Source of the DNA: Microvirga arvi
GTDB lineage: Bacteria > Pseudomonadota > Alphaproteobacteria > Rhizobiales > Beijerinckiaceae
Direction of reading: 5' to 3'
Length of the DNA: 64,000 nt
Assembly: GCF_016892765.1 (NCBI RefSeq)
Contig: NZ_JAFEMD010000001.1
Span: 124,001 to 188,000 of the forward strand
The stretch's first letter is position 1. Each line of letters begins with the position of its first letter. Made by a program: the position numbers and the translations under genes. Below are positions 10,294 through 18,754 of the stretch, one piece after another. Below the pieces are notes generated by a model. It made no database searches, was not told where the DNA came from, and worked only from the letters and a program-made list of their open reading frames with translations.

Positions 10294-10908
10294 TTACTGG
10301 GCCGCAGGAGCGGCAGGAGCCCCTCCAGCGGCAGGCGCCGCAGGAGCGGGAGCATTGGCCGGAGCCGCGGCGGATGCCTCGGGAAGCGGAGGGGCACTGG
10401 GGGAGACCGACTTCAGATAGGCGATGATATCTGCCCGCTCCTTGGCCTGGGCGATGCCGGCGAAGGCCATGATGGTGCCGGGAACGGCTTGCTTGGGGTT
10501 CTGGATGAAGGCGTTAAGCGCCTCGTAATTCCACTCCCCGCCTTTGCCCTTGAGAGCTCCTGAATAGTTGAAGCCGGCATGCGAGGCGACAGGACGTCCG
10601 GCAACGCCATGAAGATTCGGGCCGACCTTGTTGGCTCCGCCCTCCTCGAAGGTGTGGCAGGAGGCGCACTTCTTGGCTGCGGCCTGACCCTTGGCGACAT
10701 CGGCGCTGGCCAGAAGAACCGGAAGCGGCTCGGCCGGAGCGGCAGAACCCGCACCAGCGGTGGCGCCTTCCTCGGGCGCCGGGAGATCATAACCGGGAAT
10801 GGCGGGCTTATGGGGAGAAAACAGGCCGCCGGCGATGACGTTGACGCCGACCACGAAGAGAAGCGAGCCGAAAACGGCGCCCGCGATCTTATTGGTCTCG
10901 ATATTCAT
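10294..10908 (-). CDS. Membrane-anchored c-type cytochrome (CycM/c552-like)
   Basis: Monohaem cytochrome c, 204 residues, anchored in the inner membrane by an uncleaved N-terminal helix (about residues 8-30) and facing the periplasm. The haem motif CASCH is at residues 81-85 and a candidate sixth ligand Met is M147 in PGTIMAF. The fold is class I with the usual GPNLHGVAGR block. A Pro/Ala-rich tail (about 172-204) is low complexity. Such proteins shuttle electrons from the bc1 complex to terminal oxidases; that role is inferred from the family. Transcribed divergently from kdsB. Confidence 0.9.
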   Translation of the reverse strand: MNIETNKIAGAVFGSLLFVVGVNVIAGGLFSPHKPAIPGYDLPAPEEGATAGAGSAAPAEPLPVLLASADVAKGQAAAKKCASCHTFEEGGANKVGPNLHGVAGRPVASHAGFNYSGALKGKGGEWNYEALNAFIQNPKQAVPGTIMAFAGIAQAKERADIIAYLKSVSPSAPPLPEASAAAPANAPAPAAPAAGGAPAAPAAQ

Positions 10909-11194
10909 GGGTTAGGCTCTCCTCGCCTTCGAACAAGCGGCGAAACCAGCACAGCAGAATGGATCCGCGGACGGGTGCCCGCGTCGGGGCGTTGCTTAGC
11001 CGTTGTCATGGGGGTTTGACAATGGGGTTTCCGGGAGTTTTCGCCGTTCTCGTGGTCGCAGTTCGGGGTTGCAACGAATTCGGGCGGCTCAGGGTCCCTG
11101 GCAAGGTCCCTGGATAGAGTGCCGCACGCACTCATGACAAACAGGATCCGCCTTGCTAAGGACGCTCAAGCCCTCCGCCCTTGAAGATCGCGCC

Positions 11195-11983
11195 ATGTCC
11201 GACCCCCTCGTCCTCATCCCGGCCCGCCTGGCTGCCCTACGCCTGCCCAACAAGCCTCTGGCTGAGATCGCGGGCGAGCCCATGATCGTCCATGTGTGGC
11301 GCCGGGCCGTGGAGGCGGGGATCGGGCCGGTGGCGGTTGCCACCGATGCACAGGAAATCGCCGAAGCGGTCGCGAGGGCCGGCGGACAGGCCGTCATGAC
11401 CCGCTCCGACCATGCCTCCGGCTCGGACCGCATTTTCGAGGCTGTGGAAAAGCTCGATCCGGAGGGGCGTCACGATGTGGTCGTGAACGTGCAGGGCGAC
11501 CTGCCGACCATCGATCCGGCGGCCATCGCCGCCTCCATCGCTCCGCTCTCGGACGGCGACGTCGATCTGGCGACTCTCGTCGCCGTCATCCAACGGGAGG
11601 AGGAGAGGACCAATCCCAACGTGGTGAAGATGGTGGGAAGCCAGGTCTCTCCGGGGCGTTTCCGCGCCCTCTACTTCACCCGTGCGACGGCTCCTTATGG
11701 CGACGGTCCGCTCTATCATCACATCGGCCTCTATGCCTACCGGCGCAAGGCGCTGCAGCGTTTCGTCGGACTGAAGCCGTCACCCCTGGAGCTTCGCGAA
11801 AAGCTGGAGCAGTTGCGGGCGCTCGAGGCCGGTATGCGCATCGATGCCGTCCTCGTCGATGACGTGCCGCTGGGCGTCGATACCCCTCACGATCTGGAAA
11901 GGGCGCGCGAGATCATCGCGGCCAGGGCATCGGACCCTAAAGTGGCTTCCACTTTTCACTCACGTGGCCCTTCGGGTCGCTGA
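11195..11983 (+). CDS. kdsB: 3-deoxy-manno-octulosonate cytidylyltransferase
   Basis: Activates Kdo as CMP-Kdo for lipopolysaccharide inner-core synthesis in the cytoplasm. The 262-residue protein begins [21 protein letters not shown], the nucleotide-binding signature of KdsB, and has the [11 protein letters not shown] and [10 protein letters not shown] blocks. The ATG at 11195 fits the family; upstream in-frame TTG at 11153 is rejected. The last roughly 18 residues (from SDPKV) are encoded by a dispersed palindrome (11927-11960) that replaces the usual stop and extends the protein beyond the normal end near RAREII. This tail is unlikely to be functional but does not disturb the catalytic core. 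Confidence 0.93.
   Translation: MSDPLVLIPARLAALRLPNKPLAEIAGEPMIVHVWRRAVEAGIGPVAVATDAQEIAEAVARAGGQAVMTRSDHASGSDRIFEAVEKLDPEGRHDVVVNVQGDLPTIDPAAIAASIAPLSDGDVDLATLVAVIQREEERTNPNVVKMVGSQVSPGRFRALYFTRATAPYGDGPLYHHIGLYAYRRKALQRFVGLKPSPLELREKLEQLRALEAGMRIDAVLVDDVPLGVDTPHDLERAREIIAARASDPKVASTFHSRGPSGR
11927..11960. repeat. AAAGTGG palindrome inside the kdsB 3' end
   Basis: Perfect inverted repeat AAAGTGG-CTT-CCACTTT (11939-11955) preceded by GCATCGGACCC. It belongs to the same dispersed family as copies at 18013, 20595, 58771 and 58838, but here it is translated as the tail of KdsB. Confidence 0.75.
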
Positions 11984-12022
11984 CGCGGCCCTCTGGGTCC
12001 GCGCGATGCGCAGGAGAACATC

Positions 12023-12877
12023 ATGACCAAGCTGATTTCGTTCCAAGGCGAGCTGGGCGCCAATTCGCACACCGCCTGCTCGGAAGCGCGGCCCGATTGG
12101 GAGGCTCTGCCCTGCCCGACCTTCGAGGATGCCTTCGCGGCGGTGAACGAGGGTCCGGCGGAGCTGGCCATGATCCCGATCGAGAACTCGATTGCGGGCC
12201 GCGTGGCCGACATCCACCATCTGCTGCCGACCTCGGGGCTTCACATCGTCGGCGAGCACTTCCTGCCGATCCATTTCCATCTCATGGCCATCCCCGAGGC
12301 CGATCTCGGCGCCATCAAGGACGTCTACAGCCACGTCCATGCGCTGGGGCAATGCCGCAAGATCATCCGCAAGCTCGGGCTCAAGGCCCACGTGGCCGGC
12401 GACACCGCCGGCTCCGCCCGCGAGGTGTCCGAGTGGAAGGACCCGACCCGCGCATCGCTTTCACCCCGCATGGCGGCCGACATCTACGGCCTGAAGATCC
12501 TGGCGGAGAACGTGGAGGACGAGGCGCATAACACCACCCGCTTCGTCATCCTGTCCAAGAAAGCGCAATGGGCCCCCGCCGGAAACGGCCCGACGGTCAC
12601 GTCCTTCGTGTTCCGCGTCCGCAACCTGCCGGCCGCGCTCTACAAGGCGCTCGGGGGCTTTGCGACCAACGGCATCAACATGACGAAGCTCGAGAGCTAC
12701 ATGCTCGAGGGCGAGTTCCTGGCGACGCAGTTCTACGCCGAGGTCGATGGCCATCCGGAGGACGCCAACCTCAAGCGGGCCCTGGAGGAGCTGGAATTCT
12801 TCTCCCGCGAGCTGCGCATCCTCGGCGTCTATCCGGCCGATCCGTTCCGGGAGAAGATCCGGGAAGCGGCGGAGTGA
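12023..12877 (+). CDS. pheA: Prephenate dehydratase
   Basis: Converts prephenate to phenylpyruvate in phenylalanine synthesis. The 284-residue protein is the monofunctional form: a prephenate dehydratase domain at about residues 1-180 with the catalytic TTRF motif (NTTRFVIL) and IPIENSIAG block, then an ACT regulatory domain from about 195 (TSFVFRVRNLPAAL, KLESYM) that should bind phenylalanine for feedback control. ATG at 12023 has AGGAG eight bases upstream. The stop TGA overlaps the GTG start of the next gene (GTGA). Confidence 0.95.
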   Translation: MTKLISFQGELGANSHTACSEARPDWEALPCPTFEDAFAAVNEGPAELAMIPIENSIAGRVADIHHLLPTSGLHIVGEHFLPIHFHLMAIPEADLGAIKDVYSHVHALGQCRKIIRKLGLKAHVAGDTAGSAREVSEWKDPTRASLSPRMAADIYGLKILAENVEDEAHNTTRFVILSKKAQWAPAGNGPTVTSFVFRVRNLPAALYKALGGFATNGINMTKLESYMLEGEFLATQFYAEVDGHPEDANLKRALEELEFFSRELRILGVYPADPFREKIREAAE

Positions 12878-13407
12878 CCATCCGCATCCGCGAGGGCTGG
12901 GAGGCGGACATCGAGGGCATCGCCAAGGTCCACGTCCAGGGCTGGCGGGAATCCTACAGGGATTTCCTCGCGCCGGAGGCACTCGCGGGCCTCTCCGTCG
13001 AGGAGCGGATGGAGTTATGGCAAAGAGCTCTGGCTGAGCTGGAGCCTCGGGCCAAGCTTCTCGTGGCTGAAGCCGATGACGGCGAGATCGTCGGATTCAT
13101 TCGAGGCGGGCCGATCCGCGGCAAGGCAGCCGAGCTTCTCGGGGCCAAGGCTGAGATCTTCGCGATCTACCTGCTCGACAAGGTCAAACGTCACGGCATC
13201 GGCTGCAGGCTCATGGCCAGCGTCTTCGAACACCTCGCTGCCCAAGGGTTTCGCACGGTCGGCCTGTGGGTGCTGACCGACAACCTGTCCGCACGCCGCT
13301 TCTATGAGGCGCTCGGCGGTCAGGCGGGACCTGAGCAGTCCTTCGATCTGCGCGGGCAGATGGTCGCCGAGATCGCGTATCGGTTCGAGCTGGCCCGGCA
13401 GGCTTGA
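12874..13407 (+). CDS. GNAT family N-acetyltransferase
   Basis: A 177-residue acetyl-CoA-dependent acyltransferase of unknown substrate. The GNAT core is visible: FAIYLLDKVKRHGIGCRLM forms the acetyl-CoA loop (R/Q-x-x-G-x-G/A equivalent) and LWVLTDNLSARRFYEALG the C-terminal motif B. The start is GTG at 12874, overlapping the pheA stop by four bases, so the gene is probably translationally coupled to pheA. A longer in-frame extension upstream lies entirely inside pheA and is rejected. Confidence 0.85.
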   Translation: MTIRIREGWEADIEGIAKVHVQGWRESYRDFLAPEALAGLSVEERMELWQRALAELEPRAKLLVAEADDGEIVGFIRGGPIRGKAAELLGAKAEIFAIYLLDKVKRHGIGCRLMASVFEHLAAQGFRTVGLWVLTDNLSARRFYEALGGQAGPEQSFDLRGQMVAEIAYRFELARQA

Positions 13408-13424
13408 GTTTGCGAAGACGCTTG

Positions 13425-14190
13425 TCATCCCGGATGCCGAGAGTGAGCCGGGATCGGCTGCAGGACAGGGTGCGGGCATTCCCTCCCCCCTGTGCGGGGA
13501 GGGTGGCGAACGAAAGTGAGCCGGGAGAGGGGGCGTCATCGGTCTCGCACCGCCCCTCTCCCGACCCTCGCTGACGCGAGGGCCACCCTCTCCCGCACAG
13601 GGGAGAGGGCAGGTGGCGCGTTCTCACTTTGTTCTTGACAGTTGTCCTAAGCTGGGCTATATCATTCCCTATCCCCGCCCTCGAGGGGCGCGCTCGCGAG
13701 GCGTCGCAAGAGTGGGGCAGGGAGCGGTCCCGCCGCAGGTCTCGCACGCCTGTGATCGCGGGTGGCCGATCCTGGCTTGATCCAGGTCCGCTGAAACAAA
13801 CCGCGCGTGACGAGCAGTCCGGCTCTCACTTTCCAATCACACCATCGAGCCGGGCTGCCCGACGCGCCACCCTCGATCTCAACCCAAGGCTCGCAGCTCA
13901 CGCTGCGGGCCCCAAGGCGCTGGCTCTTTGACAGACACATCCGTCATCCCGGACGAAGCGCAGCGCAGATCCGGGATCGCGGGACGAGGAGAGCACTGTC
14001 ATCCCGGGGCTGCACAGCAGAGCCCGGGATCCATAACCGCTGACAGTGCAGAACAAGGCGAGGCAGCCGTCGCGGGTTCTCGATGACGGTCGTGGTTATG
14101 GATCCCCGCCTGCGCGGGGATGACAGCGTCGAGGCTCAAGCGCCATCTTTGTCGAGCGATCCCGGATCGGCTTCGCCGTCCAGGATGACT
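13425..14190. repeat. Field of palindromic intergenic repeats
   Basis: This gene-free stretch of about 800 bp is filled with repeats. TCATCCCGG...CCGGGAT palindromes occur near 13425, 13943, 14000 and in related forms near 14093 and 14160. A long imperfect inverted repeat lies at 13484-13614 (CCCTCTCC family). No ORF here looks coding. The elements resemble repetitive extragenic palindromes of Rhizobiales and probably reflect repeated insertion. Confidence 0.8.
13484..13614. repeat. Long imperfect inverted repeat (CCCTCTCC family)
   Basis: Arms starting CCTCCCCCCTGTGCGGGGA at 13484 and ending CCGCACAGGGGAGAGGG at 13610, with internal complementary GGGAGAGGGG/CCCCTCTCCC. Same family as 4645-4767, though arms differ in detail and an extra hairpin (GACCCTCGCTGACGCGAGGG) is nested in the right half. 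Confidence 0.8.
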
Positions 14191-14204
14191 CTCTCTAATC
14201 TCGC

Positions 14205-15107
14205 TTATTCCTTCACCCACTCCTGGATGAGGTGGTTCGCAATCGCGATGGGGGCAGGCGCCAAGTATTGCTCGTGGATGCCCTCCAGCATGCGCCTCAC
14301 GTCGTCCTTCGTGAACCAGCGGGCGTCCTCCAGCTCCTCGCCGTCGAAGGCGATGTCCTCCGTGAGGGCCTCTCCGATGCAGCCGATCATGATGTTCGAT
14401 GGGAAAGGCCAGGGCTGGGACGCGAGATACCGCACGGCGCCCACCCTGATCCCGGCCTCCTCGAAGGTCTCCCGCCGCACCGCGTCCTCGATAGTCTCGC
14501 CCGGCTCCAGGAAGCCCGCGAGGCAGGAATACATCTTCTCCGGAAAGCGCGGCTGGCGGCCCATCAGGCACCTTTCGCCGCGGGTCACCAGCATGATCAC
14601 CACCGGGTCCGTGCGCGGGAAATGCTGGGCGCTGCAGGAGGCGCAGTCGCGACGGAAGCCGGCCTGGGCGGGCTGCGTCGGCGCGCCGCAATTGGCGCAG
14701 AAGCGGTGGCGCCGATGCCAGTCGAGCAGGGACTTGGCCATGGCGAGCATCCCGAGTTCCTCGGCTGGCACGAGGCCCCGCATCGCAATCGAGCGCAGGT
14801 CCACGGCCGCGAAGGCCGGATCGTCCTGGAACAGCTCCGCCGCCTCGGCTGCGGCCAGGGTTGCCACCACCGGGCGATCCTCGAGGGTCCCGAGAAACAC
14901 CTGCTCCTGATGATCGGGAAGGCGCGTCAGAACCGAGGCGGGCAGAAGGCTGGTTCCCGGCTCCCCAGCCTGCAGGATGGGAAGGTCTCCCGCCAGGATC
15001 ACCATGGCGGTCCAGGGATTGGCCAGGGCGTTGGTGATCGCCTCCGGGTCCCTCTCCGCGCTGTGGCGGACGAGCGGATTCGAAATGTAGCCGATGGGAC
15101 GGTTCAT
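14205..15107 (-). CDS. nudC: NADH pyrophosphatase NudC (NAD-cap hydrolase)
   Basis: Nudix hydrolase that cleaves NAD(H) and, in characterised homologues, removes NAD caps from RNA. The 300-residue protein has the NudC architecture: an N-terminal domain, a zinc ribbon (CANCG near residue 137 and CASC after it), and the Nudix box GFLEPGETIEDAVRRETFEE-AG-I, followed by the diagnostic SQPWPFP motif. ATG at 15107. It lies 4 bp downstream of the HIT gene on the same strand, so the two are probably co-transcribed. Confidence 0.95.
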   Translation of the reverse strand: MNRPIGYISNPLVRHSAERDPEAITNALANPWTAMVILAGDLPILQAGEPGTSLLPASVLTRLPDHQEQVFLGTLEDRPVVATLAAAEAAELFQDDPAFAAVDLRSIAMRGLVPAEELGMLAMAKSLLDWHRRHRFCANCGAPTQPAQAGFRRDCASCSAQHFPRTDPVVIMLVTRGERCLMGRQPRFPEKMYSCLAGFLEPGETIEDAVRRETFEEAGIRVGAVRYLASQPWPFPSNIMIGCIGEALTEDIAFDGEELEDARWFTKDDVRRMLEGIHEQYLAPAPIAIANHLIQEWVKE

Positions 15108-15111
15108 GGGT

Positions 15112-15522
15112 TCAGGCTGCCGCGAAAAGAGTGGCGGCGCGCTCGATCAGGGCGCTGGCCGCATGAGGAGGATAGGGGGTGCGGGTGCCGTGTCCCCAGA
15201 CGGGACCGGGCCAGGCCGGATCGGAACGAAAGCGCCCGACCACGTGGACATGAAGCTGCGTCACGATGTTGCCCAGCGCCCCCACATTCACCTTGTCGGG
15301 CTTGGAGAGCTCCAGCATGACCTTGGTGGCGATGCGGATCTCCTGCATCAGTTGGGCGGATTGGTCGTCCGAGAGGTCCGTCAGTTCGCTGATCCCCGCG
15401 ATGCGCGGCACCAGCACGAACCAGGGGAAACGTGCGTCGTTCAGGAGCAGGACCGAGGAGAGGGCGAGGTCGCCGACGGGGATCGTGTCGGCGTCGAGCC
15501 GGGAATCGAGCTGGAATGTCAT
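15112..15522 (-). CDS. HIT-like family protein
   Basis: A 136-residue protein with a histidine-triad fold: LNDARFPWFVLVPR near the N-terminus and the triad region QLHVHVVGR. The first histidine of the canonical H-x-H-x-H motif is Gln here, as in a known subset of proteobacterial HIT proteins, so nucleotide hydrolase activity may be altered. ATG at 15522 is preferred over an in-frame upstream alternative because homologous sequence begins at MTFQLD. It precedes nudC by 4 bp. Confidence 0.85.
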   Translation of the reverse strand: MTFQLDSRLDADTIPVGDLALSSVLLLNDARFPWFVLVPRIAGISELTDLSDDQSAQLMQEIRIATKVMLELSKPDKVNVGALGNIVTQLHVHVVGRFRSDPAWPGPVWGHGTRTPYPPHAASALIERAATLFAAA

Positions 15523-15569
15523 GGGGCTATGTAACCGAGCCTGCGGCACCGTGTCAGCCTTCGTGAGCT

Positions 15570-15675
15570 GTCATCCCGGACGAAGCGAAGCGGAGATCCG
15601 GGATCGCAAGCCGGATAAGGCACCATTCTCATCCGGCGATCCCGGGTTCTGCCGACGCAGCCCCGTGATGACAGC
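15570..15675. repeat. Pair of TCATCCCGG palindromes
   Basis: Two copies of the repeat seen at 13.4-14.2 kb: TGTCATCCCGGACGAAGC...GATCCGGGATCGC at 15571-15608 and a facing copy GCGATCCCGGG...GTGATGACA at 15637-15673. They lie between the HIT gene and the SRP RNA. Confidence 0.75.
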
Positions 15676-15731
15676 CTTTGGATAACTGTTTCCAACTTGC
15701 GTTTCCGGACCGATACCCTCATATAGCCGAT

Positions 15732-15825
15732 GGGAGGTTGGCGAGGGACGTCTCACTCGCCAACCGGGTCAGGTCCGGAAGGAAGCAGCCCTAACGAGAC
15801 CGAACGGGTCTTCGTCCAGCCTCCC
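15732..15825 (+). ncRNA. ffs: Signal recognition particle RNA (4.5S, small bacterial type)
   Basis: The universally conserved SRP core GGTCAGGTCCGGAAGGAAG is at about 15769-15787 followed by CAGCCC. The 5' GGGAGG pairs with 3' CCTCCC, giving a single long hairpin of about 94 nt. Its position immediately before dnaX-ybaB-recR is the usual alphaproteobacterial arrangement. Exact ends are estimated from pairing. Confidence 0.93.
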
Positions 15826-15856
15826 ACCTTAAAGATTTTCCAAAGCCTTGCAGTCG

Positions 15857-17671
15857 ATGGACGATACCACAGCCGGCACGCCCCTGAACGACGAGCCGGC
15901 CCTGCCTGGCTTCCCCGCCATGCCCGCATCCGCTGCGCCGGCCTCGCCCTATCGCGTTCTTGCCCGAAAATACCGCCCCAAGACCTTCGACGACCTGATC
16001 GGTCAGGAGGCGATGGTCCGCACCCTCTCGAACGCCTTCGAGACCGGGCGCATTCCGCAGGCCTGGATGCTCACCGGCGTCCGCGGCGTCGGCAAGACCA
16101 CCACCGCCCGCATCCTGGCCCGCGGCCTCAACTACCAGAAGGCCGACGGCTCTGGCGCTCCGACCATCCACATGCCGGAACTGGGCGTTCACTGCCAGGC
16201 GATCATGGAATCGCGGCATGTGGACGTGCTCGAGATGGACGCTGCCTCCCATACGGGCATCGACGACGTCCGCCAGATCATCGACGGCATCCGCTATTCG
16301 CCCGTGGCGGCCCGTTACAAGGTCTACATCATCGACGAGGTCCACATGCTCTCGGAGAAGGCGTTCAACGCCTTCCTGAAGACGCTGGAGGAGCCGCCGC
16401 CGCACGCGAAGTTCATCTTCGCCACCACCGAAATCCGGAAAGTGCCAGTCACGATCCTGTCCCGCTGCCAGCGCTTCGATCTGCGCCGGATCGAGGCGGA
16501 CAAGCTCGTGGCCCATCTGAGCCGCATCTGCCAATCGGAGGGCGTGAAGGCCGACGCGGAAGCGCTCGCGGCCATCGCCCGCGCGGCGGAAGGCTCGGCG
16601 CGCGATTCCCTGTCGCTGATGGACCAGGCCATCGCCCACGGCGCCGGCGTGGTCACGCCCGACACCGTGCGCGACATGCTGGGGCTCGCCGACCGCACCC
16701 AGGTCATCGACCTGTTCGAAGCCGTCATGCGCGGCGACGTGCCGGCGGCCTTCGCGGGCTTGCGCTCGCAATACGATGCCGGCGCCGATCCGGGCGTGAT
16801 CCTCTCCGATCTCGCCGCCTTCTCGCATATCGTCACCCGCCTCAAGCTGATCCCGGAGGCGGCGAGAGATCCCGCTCTCTCCGAGATCGAGCGCACCCGC
16901 GGCACGGACTATGCCGGGAAGCTTTCAGTGCGGACTTTGTCCCGCGCCTGGCAAATTCTCCTCAAGGGCATTCCCGAGGTTCAGGCCTCGAACCGCCCCA
17001 TCGCGGCGGCCGAGATGGTGCTCGTGCGCCTCGCCTACGCGGCCGACCTGCCGACGCCGGACGAGGCCCTGCGCGCCTTGAAGGACGGCGCATCGCTGCC
17101 CGAAGGCGGCCCGGCGCCCTCCCGGCCCTCCGGTCCCGCCATCTCCGGCACCATGGCGCTGGCGACCTCGCAGGCCCAGCCGCAGCTGCGCCCTCAAGTC
17201 CCGCAAGCAGAGCCGACCATGCGCCTGCGCCGGTTCGAGGACGTGGTGGCGCTTGCCGGAGAGAAGCGCGAGATCGTGCTGAAGGCGCAGCTCGAACGGG
17301 ATGTGCGCCTCGTGCGCTTCGAGGAGGGGCGCATCGAGCTCAGCCTCACCGAGACCGGCAGCCGCACCATCGCTAACGATCTCACCCGTGCGCTCCAGCA
17401 ATGGACCGGCGAGCGCTGGATGGTCGCGCTCTCCTCCGAGGAGGGGCAGCAGACCCTGCACGAGAAGGCGGTCGCCGCCGAGCGCGAGCGCAGGGAGGGG
17501 GCAGCCAACCATCCGCTCGTGCAGGCGGTGCTCTCGAAATTTCCCGGCGCGCAGATCGTGAACGTGATCGAGCGTTCCGAGAAGGCCGGCGAGGACGCCG
17601 AAACCGAGATCCTCGGCGAAGAGGATGCGGCCGCGGCCCACGAGACCGAGGAAGACGACGATCTGTTTTAA
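15857..17671 (+). CDS. dnaX: DNA polymerase III subunit gamma/tau
   Basis: Clamp-loader subunit of the replicative polymerase. The 604-residue protein has the AAA+ module with Walker A GVRGVGKTT at 74-82, IIDEVHML (Walker B), LKTLEEPPPH and the arginine-finger SRCQRFDLRR, then an oligomerisation domain and a tau-like C-terminal region to about 604 with an acidic tail. The zinc module normally seen in gammaproteobacterial DnaX is reduced: only C113 remains in this stretch. ATG at 15857 is chosen over a TTG nine bases upstream. No frameshift-programming slippery run was evident. Confidence 0.95.
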   Translation: MDDTTAGTPLNDEPALPGFPAMPASAAPASPYRVLARKYRPKTFDDLIGQEAMVRTLSNAFETGRIPQAWMLTGVRGVGKTTTARILARGLNYQKADGSGAPTIHMPELGVHCQAIMESRHVDVLEMDAASHTGIDDVRQIIDGIRYSPVAARYKVYIIDEVHMLSEKAFNAFLKTLEEPPPHAKFIFATTEIRKVPVTILSRCQRFDLRRIEADKLVAHLSRICQSEGVKADAEALAAIARAAEGSARDSLSLMDQAIAHGAGVVTPDTVRDMLGLADRTQVIDLFEAVMRGDVPAAFAGLRSQYDAGADPGVILSDLAAFSHIVTRLKLIPEAARDPALSEIERTRGTDYAGKLSVRTLSRAWQILLKGIPEVQASNRPIAAAEMVLVRLAYAADLPTPDEALRALKDGASLPEGGPAPSRPSGPAISGTMALATSQAQPQLRPQVPQAEPTMRLRRFEDVVALAGEKREIVLKAQLERDVRLVRFEEGRIELSLTETGSRTIANDLTRALQQWTGERWMVALSSEEGQQTLHEKAVAAERERREGAANHPLVQAVLSKFPGAQIVNVIERSEKAGEDAETEILGEEDAAAAHETEEDDDLF

Positions 17672-17686
17672 CCGAAGGACGCGGTC

Positions 17687-18007
17687 ATGAAGGACATCAT
17701 GGGACTGATGAAGCAGGCTCAGGCGATGCAGCAGAAGCTGCAGGACGCCCAGGCCGAGCTCGACACTCTCGAGGTCGACGGCACGTCCGGCGGCGGCGTC
17801 GTATCCGTGAAGGTGACCGGCAAGGGAAGCCTCAAGTCGATCAGCATCGACCCATCGCTCATGAACCCGGACGAGAAGGAGATCCTCGAGGATCTCATCG
17901 TGGCTGCCATGAACGACGCGCGCGGCAAGGCGGAGCGCGCCGCTCAGGAGCGTATGGAGAGCCTGACAAAGGGCCTTCCGCTGCCGCCCGGCCTGAAGCT
18001 GTTCTGA
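17687..18007 (+). CDS. ybaB: YbaB/EbfC family nucleoid-associated protein
   Basis: A 106-residue DNA-binding dimer of the YbaB family, which coats DNA and is linked to recombination repair through its constant place between dnaX and recR. The N-terminal helix (MGLMKQAQAMQQKLQDAQAEL) and the GGGVVSVKVTGKGSLKSI block are diagnostic. It starts 15 bp after the dnaX stop and is followed by a palindromic repeat, then recR. Confidence 0.95.
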   Translation: MKDIMGLMKQAQAMQQKLQDAQAELDTLEVDGTSGGGVVSVKVTGKGSLKSISIDPSLMNPDEKEILEDLIVAAMNDARGKAERAAQERMESLTKGLPLPPGLKLF

Positions 18008-18012
18008 GCAGA

Positions 18013-18076
18013 GCATCGCGCGAAGAAGTGGAAAAAGTGGATGCCGGTTCTTCGCATCAAGCGATGCGATCAAAGC
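18013..18076. repeat. AAGTGG palindromic repeat between ybaB and recR
   Basis: Imperfect palindromes GCATCGCGCGAAGAAGTGG...GGTTCTTCGCATCAAGCGATGC form a degenerate copy of the dispersed GCATC-AAGTGG-GATGC family. It fills the 83-bp gap between ybaB and recR. Confidence 0.65.
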
Positions 18077-18090
18077 AAAAGAGAACTTGA

Positions 18091-18696
18091 ATGGCCCAGC
18101 ACGTTGCCGGTCCCGAGATCGAGCGCCTGATCCAATTGCTGGCCCGCCTGCCGGGTCTGGGCCCGCGCTCGGCGCGCCGCGCCGCGCTGCATCTCATCAA
18201 GAAGCGCGAGACGCTGCTCAACCCGTTGAGCGACGCCATGCGCATCGCCAACGAGCGCATCGTCGTGTGCTCGTCCTGCGGCAATGTCGATACGCAGGAT
18301 CCCTGCACGATCTGCCGGGACGCCAAGCGCGATCCCTCCATCCTCGTGGTGGTCGAGGACGTGTCCGATCTCTGGGCGCTGGAGCGCTCCGGCGCGGTCA
18401 ACGCCCGGTACCATGTGCTCGGCGGCGTCCTCTCGCCCCTCGACGGCGTGCGTCCCGAGCACCTCAACCTGGAGCGCCTGGTGGCGCGCGCCTCCGAAGC
18501 CGGGGTCGGTGAAATCATCCTGGCGCTCAACGCCACGGTGGATGGGCAGACCACGGCCCACTACATCACCGAGCTTCTCGCGCATCTGCCGATCAAGGTG
18601 ACCAAACTCGCCCACGGCGTGCCGGTCGGCGGCGAGCTCGATTATCTCGACGAGGGCACACTCTCCGCCGCAATCCGGCAGCGCACGTCTTTCTAA
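18091..18696 (+). CDS. recR: Recombination protein RecR
   Basis: Part of the RecFOR pathway that loads RecA on gapped DNA. The 201-residue protein has an N-terminal helix-hairpin-helix ([16 protein letters not shown]), a four-cysteine zinc finger ([16 protein letters not shown], about residues 60-75), and a Toprim domain with [13 protein letters not shown]. The C-terminal Walker-B-like block ([18 protein letters not shown]) is complete. Length is normal for the family. Confidence 0.96.
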   Translation: MAQHVAGPEIERLIQLLARLPGLGPRSARRAALHLIKKRETLLNPLSDAMRIANERIVVCSSCGNVDTQDPCTICRDAKRDPSILVVVEDVSDLWALERSGAVNARYHVLGGVLSPLDGVRPEHLNLERLVARASEAGVGEIILALNATVDGQTTAHYITELLAHLPIKVTKLAHGVPVGGELDYLDEGTLSAAIRQRTSF

Positions 18697-18705
18697 GCTC
18701 ATCCT

Positions 18706-18734
18706 ACAAAAATGGCCCCCTTTCGGAGGCCATT
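18706..18734 (-). terminator. Terminator after DUF892 gene
   Basis: Stem AATGGCC/GGCCATT around a ten-base loop, followed on the minus strand by TTTTTGT. It lies between convergent recR and the DUF892 gene and mainly suits the minus-strand transcript. Confidence 0.65.
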
Positions 18735-18754
18735 CCCGTTCGAGAACGAAGAGC

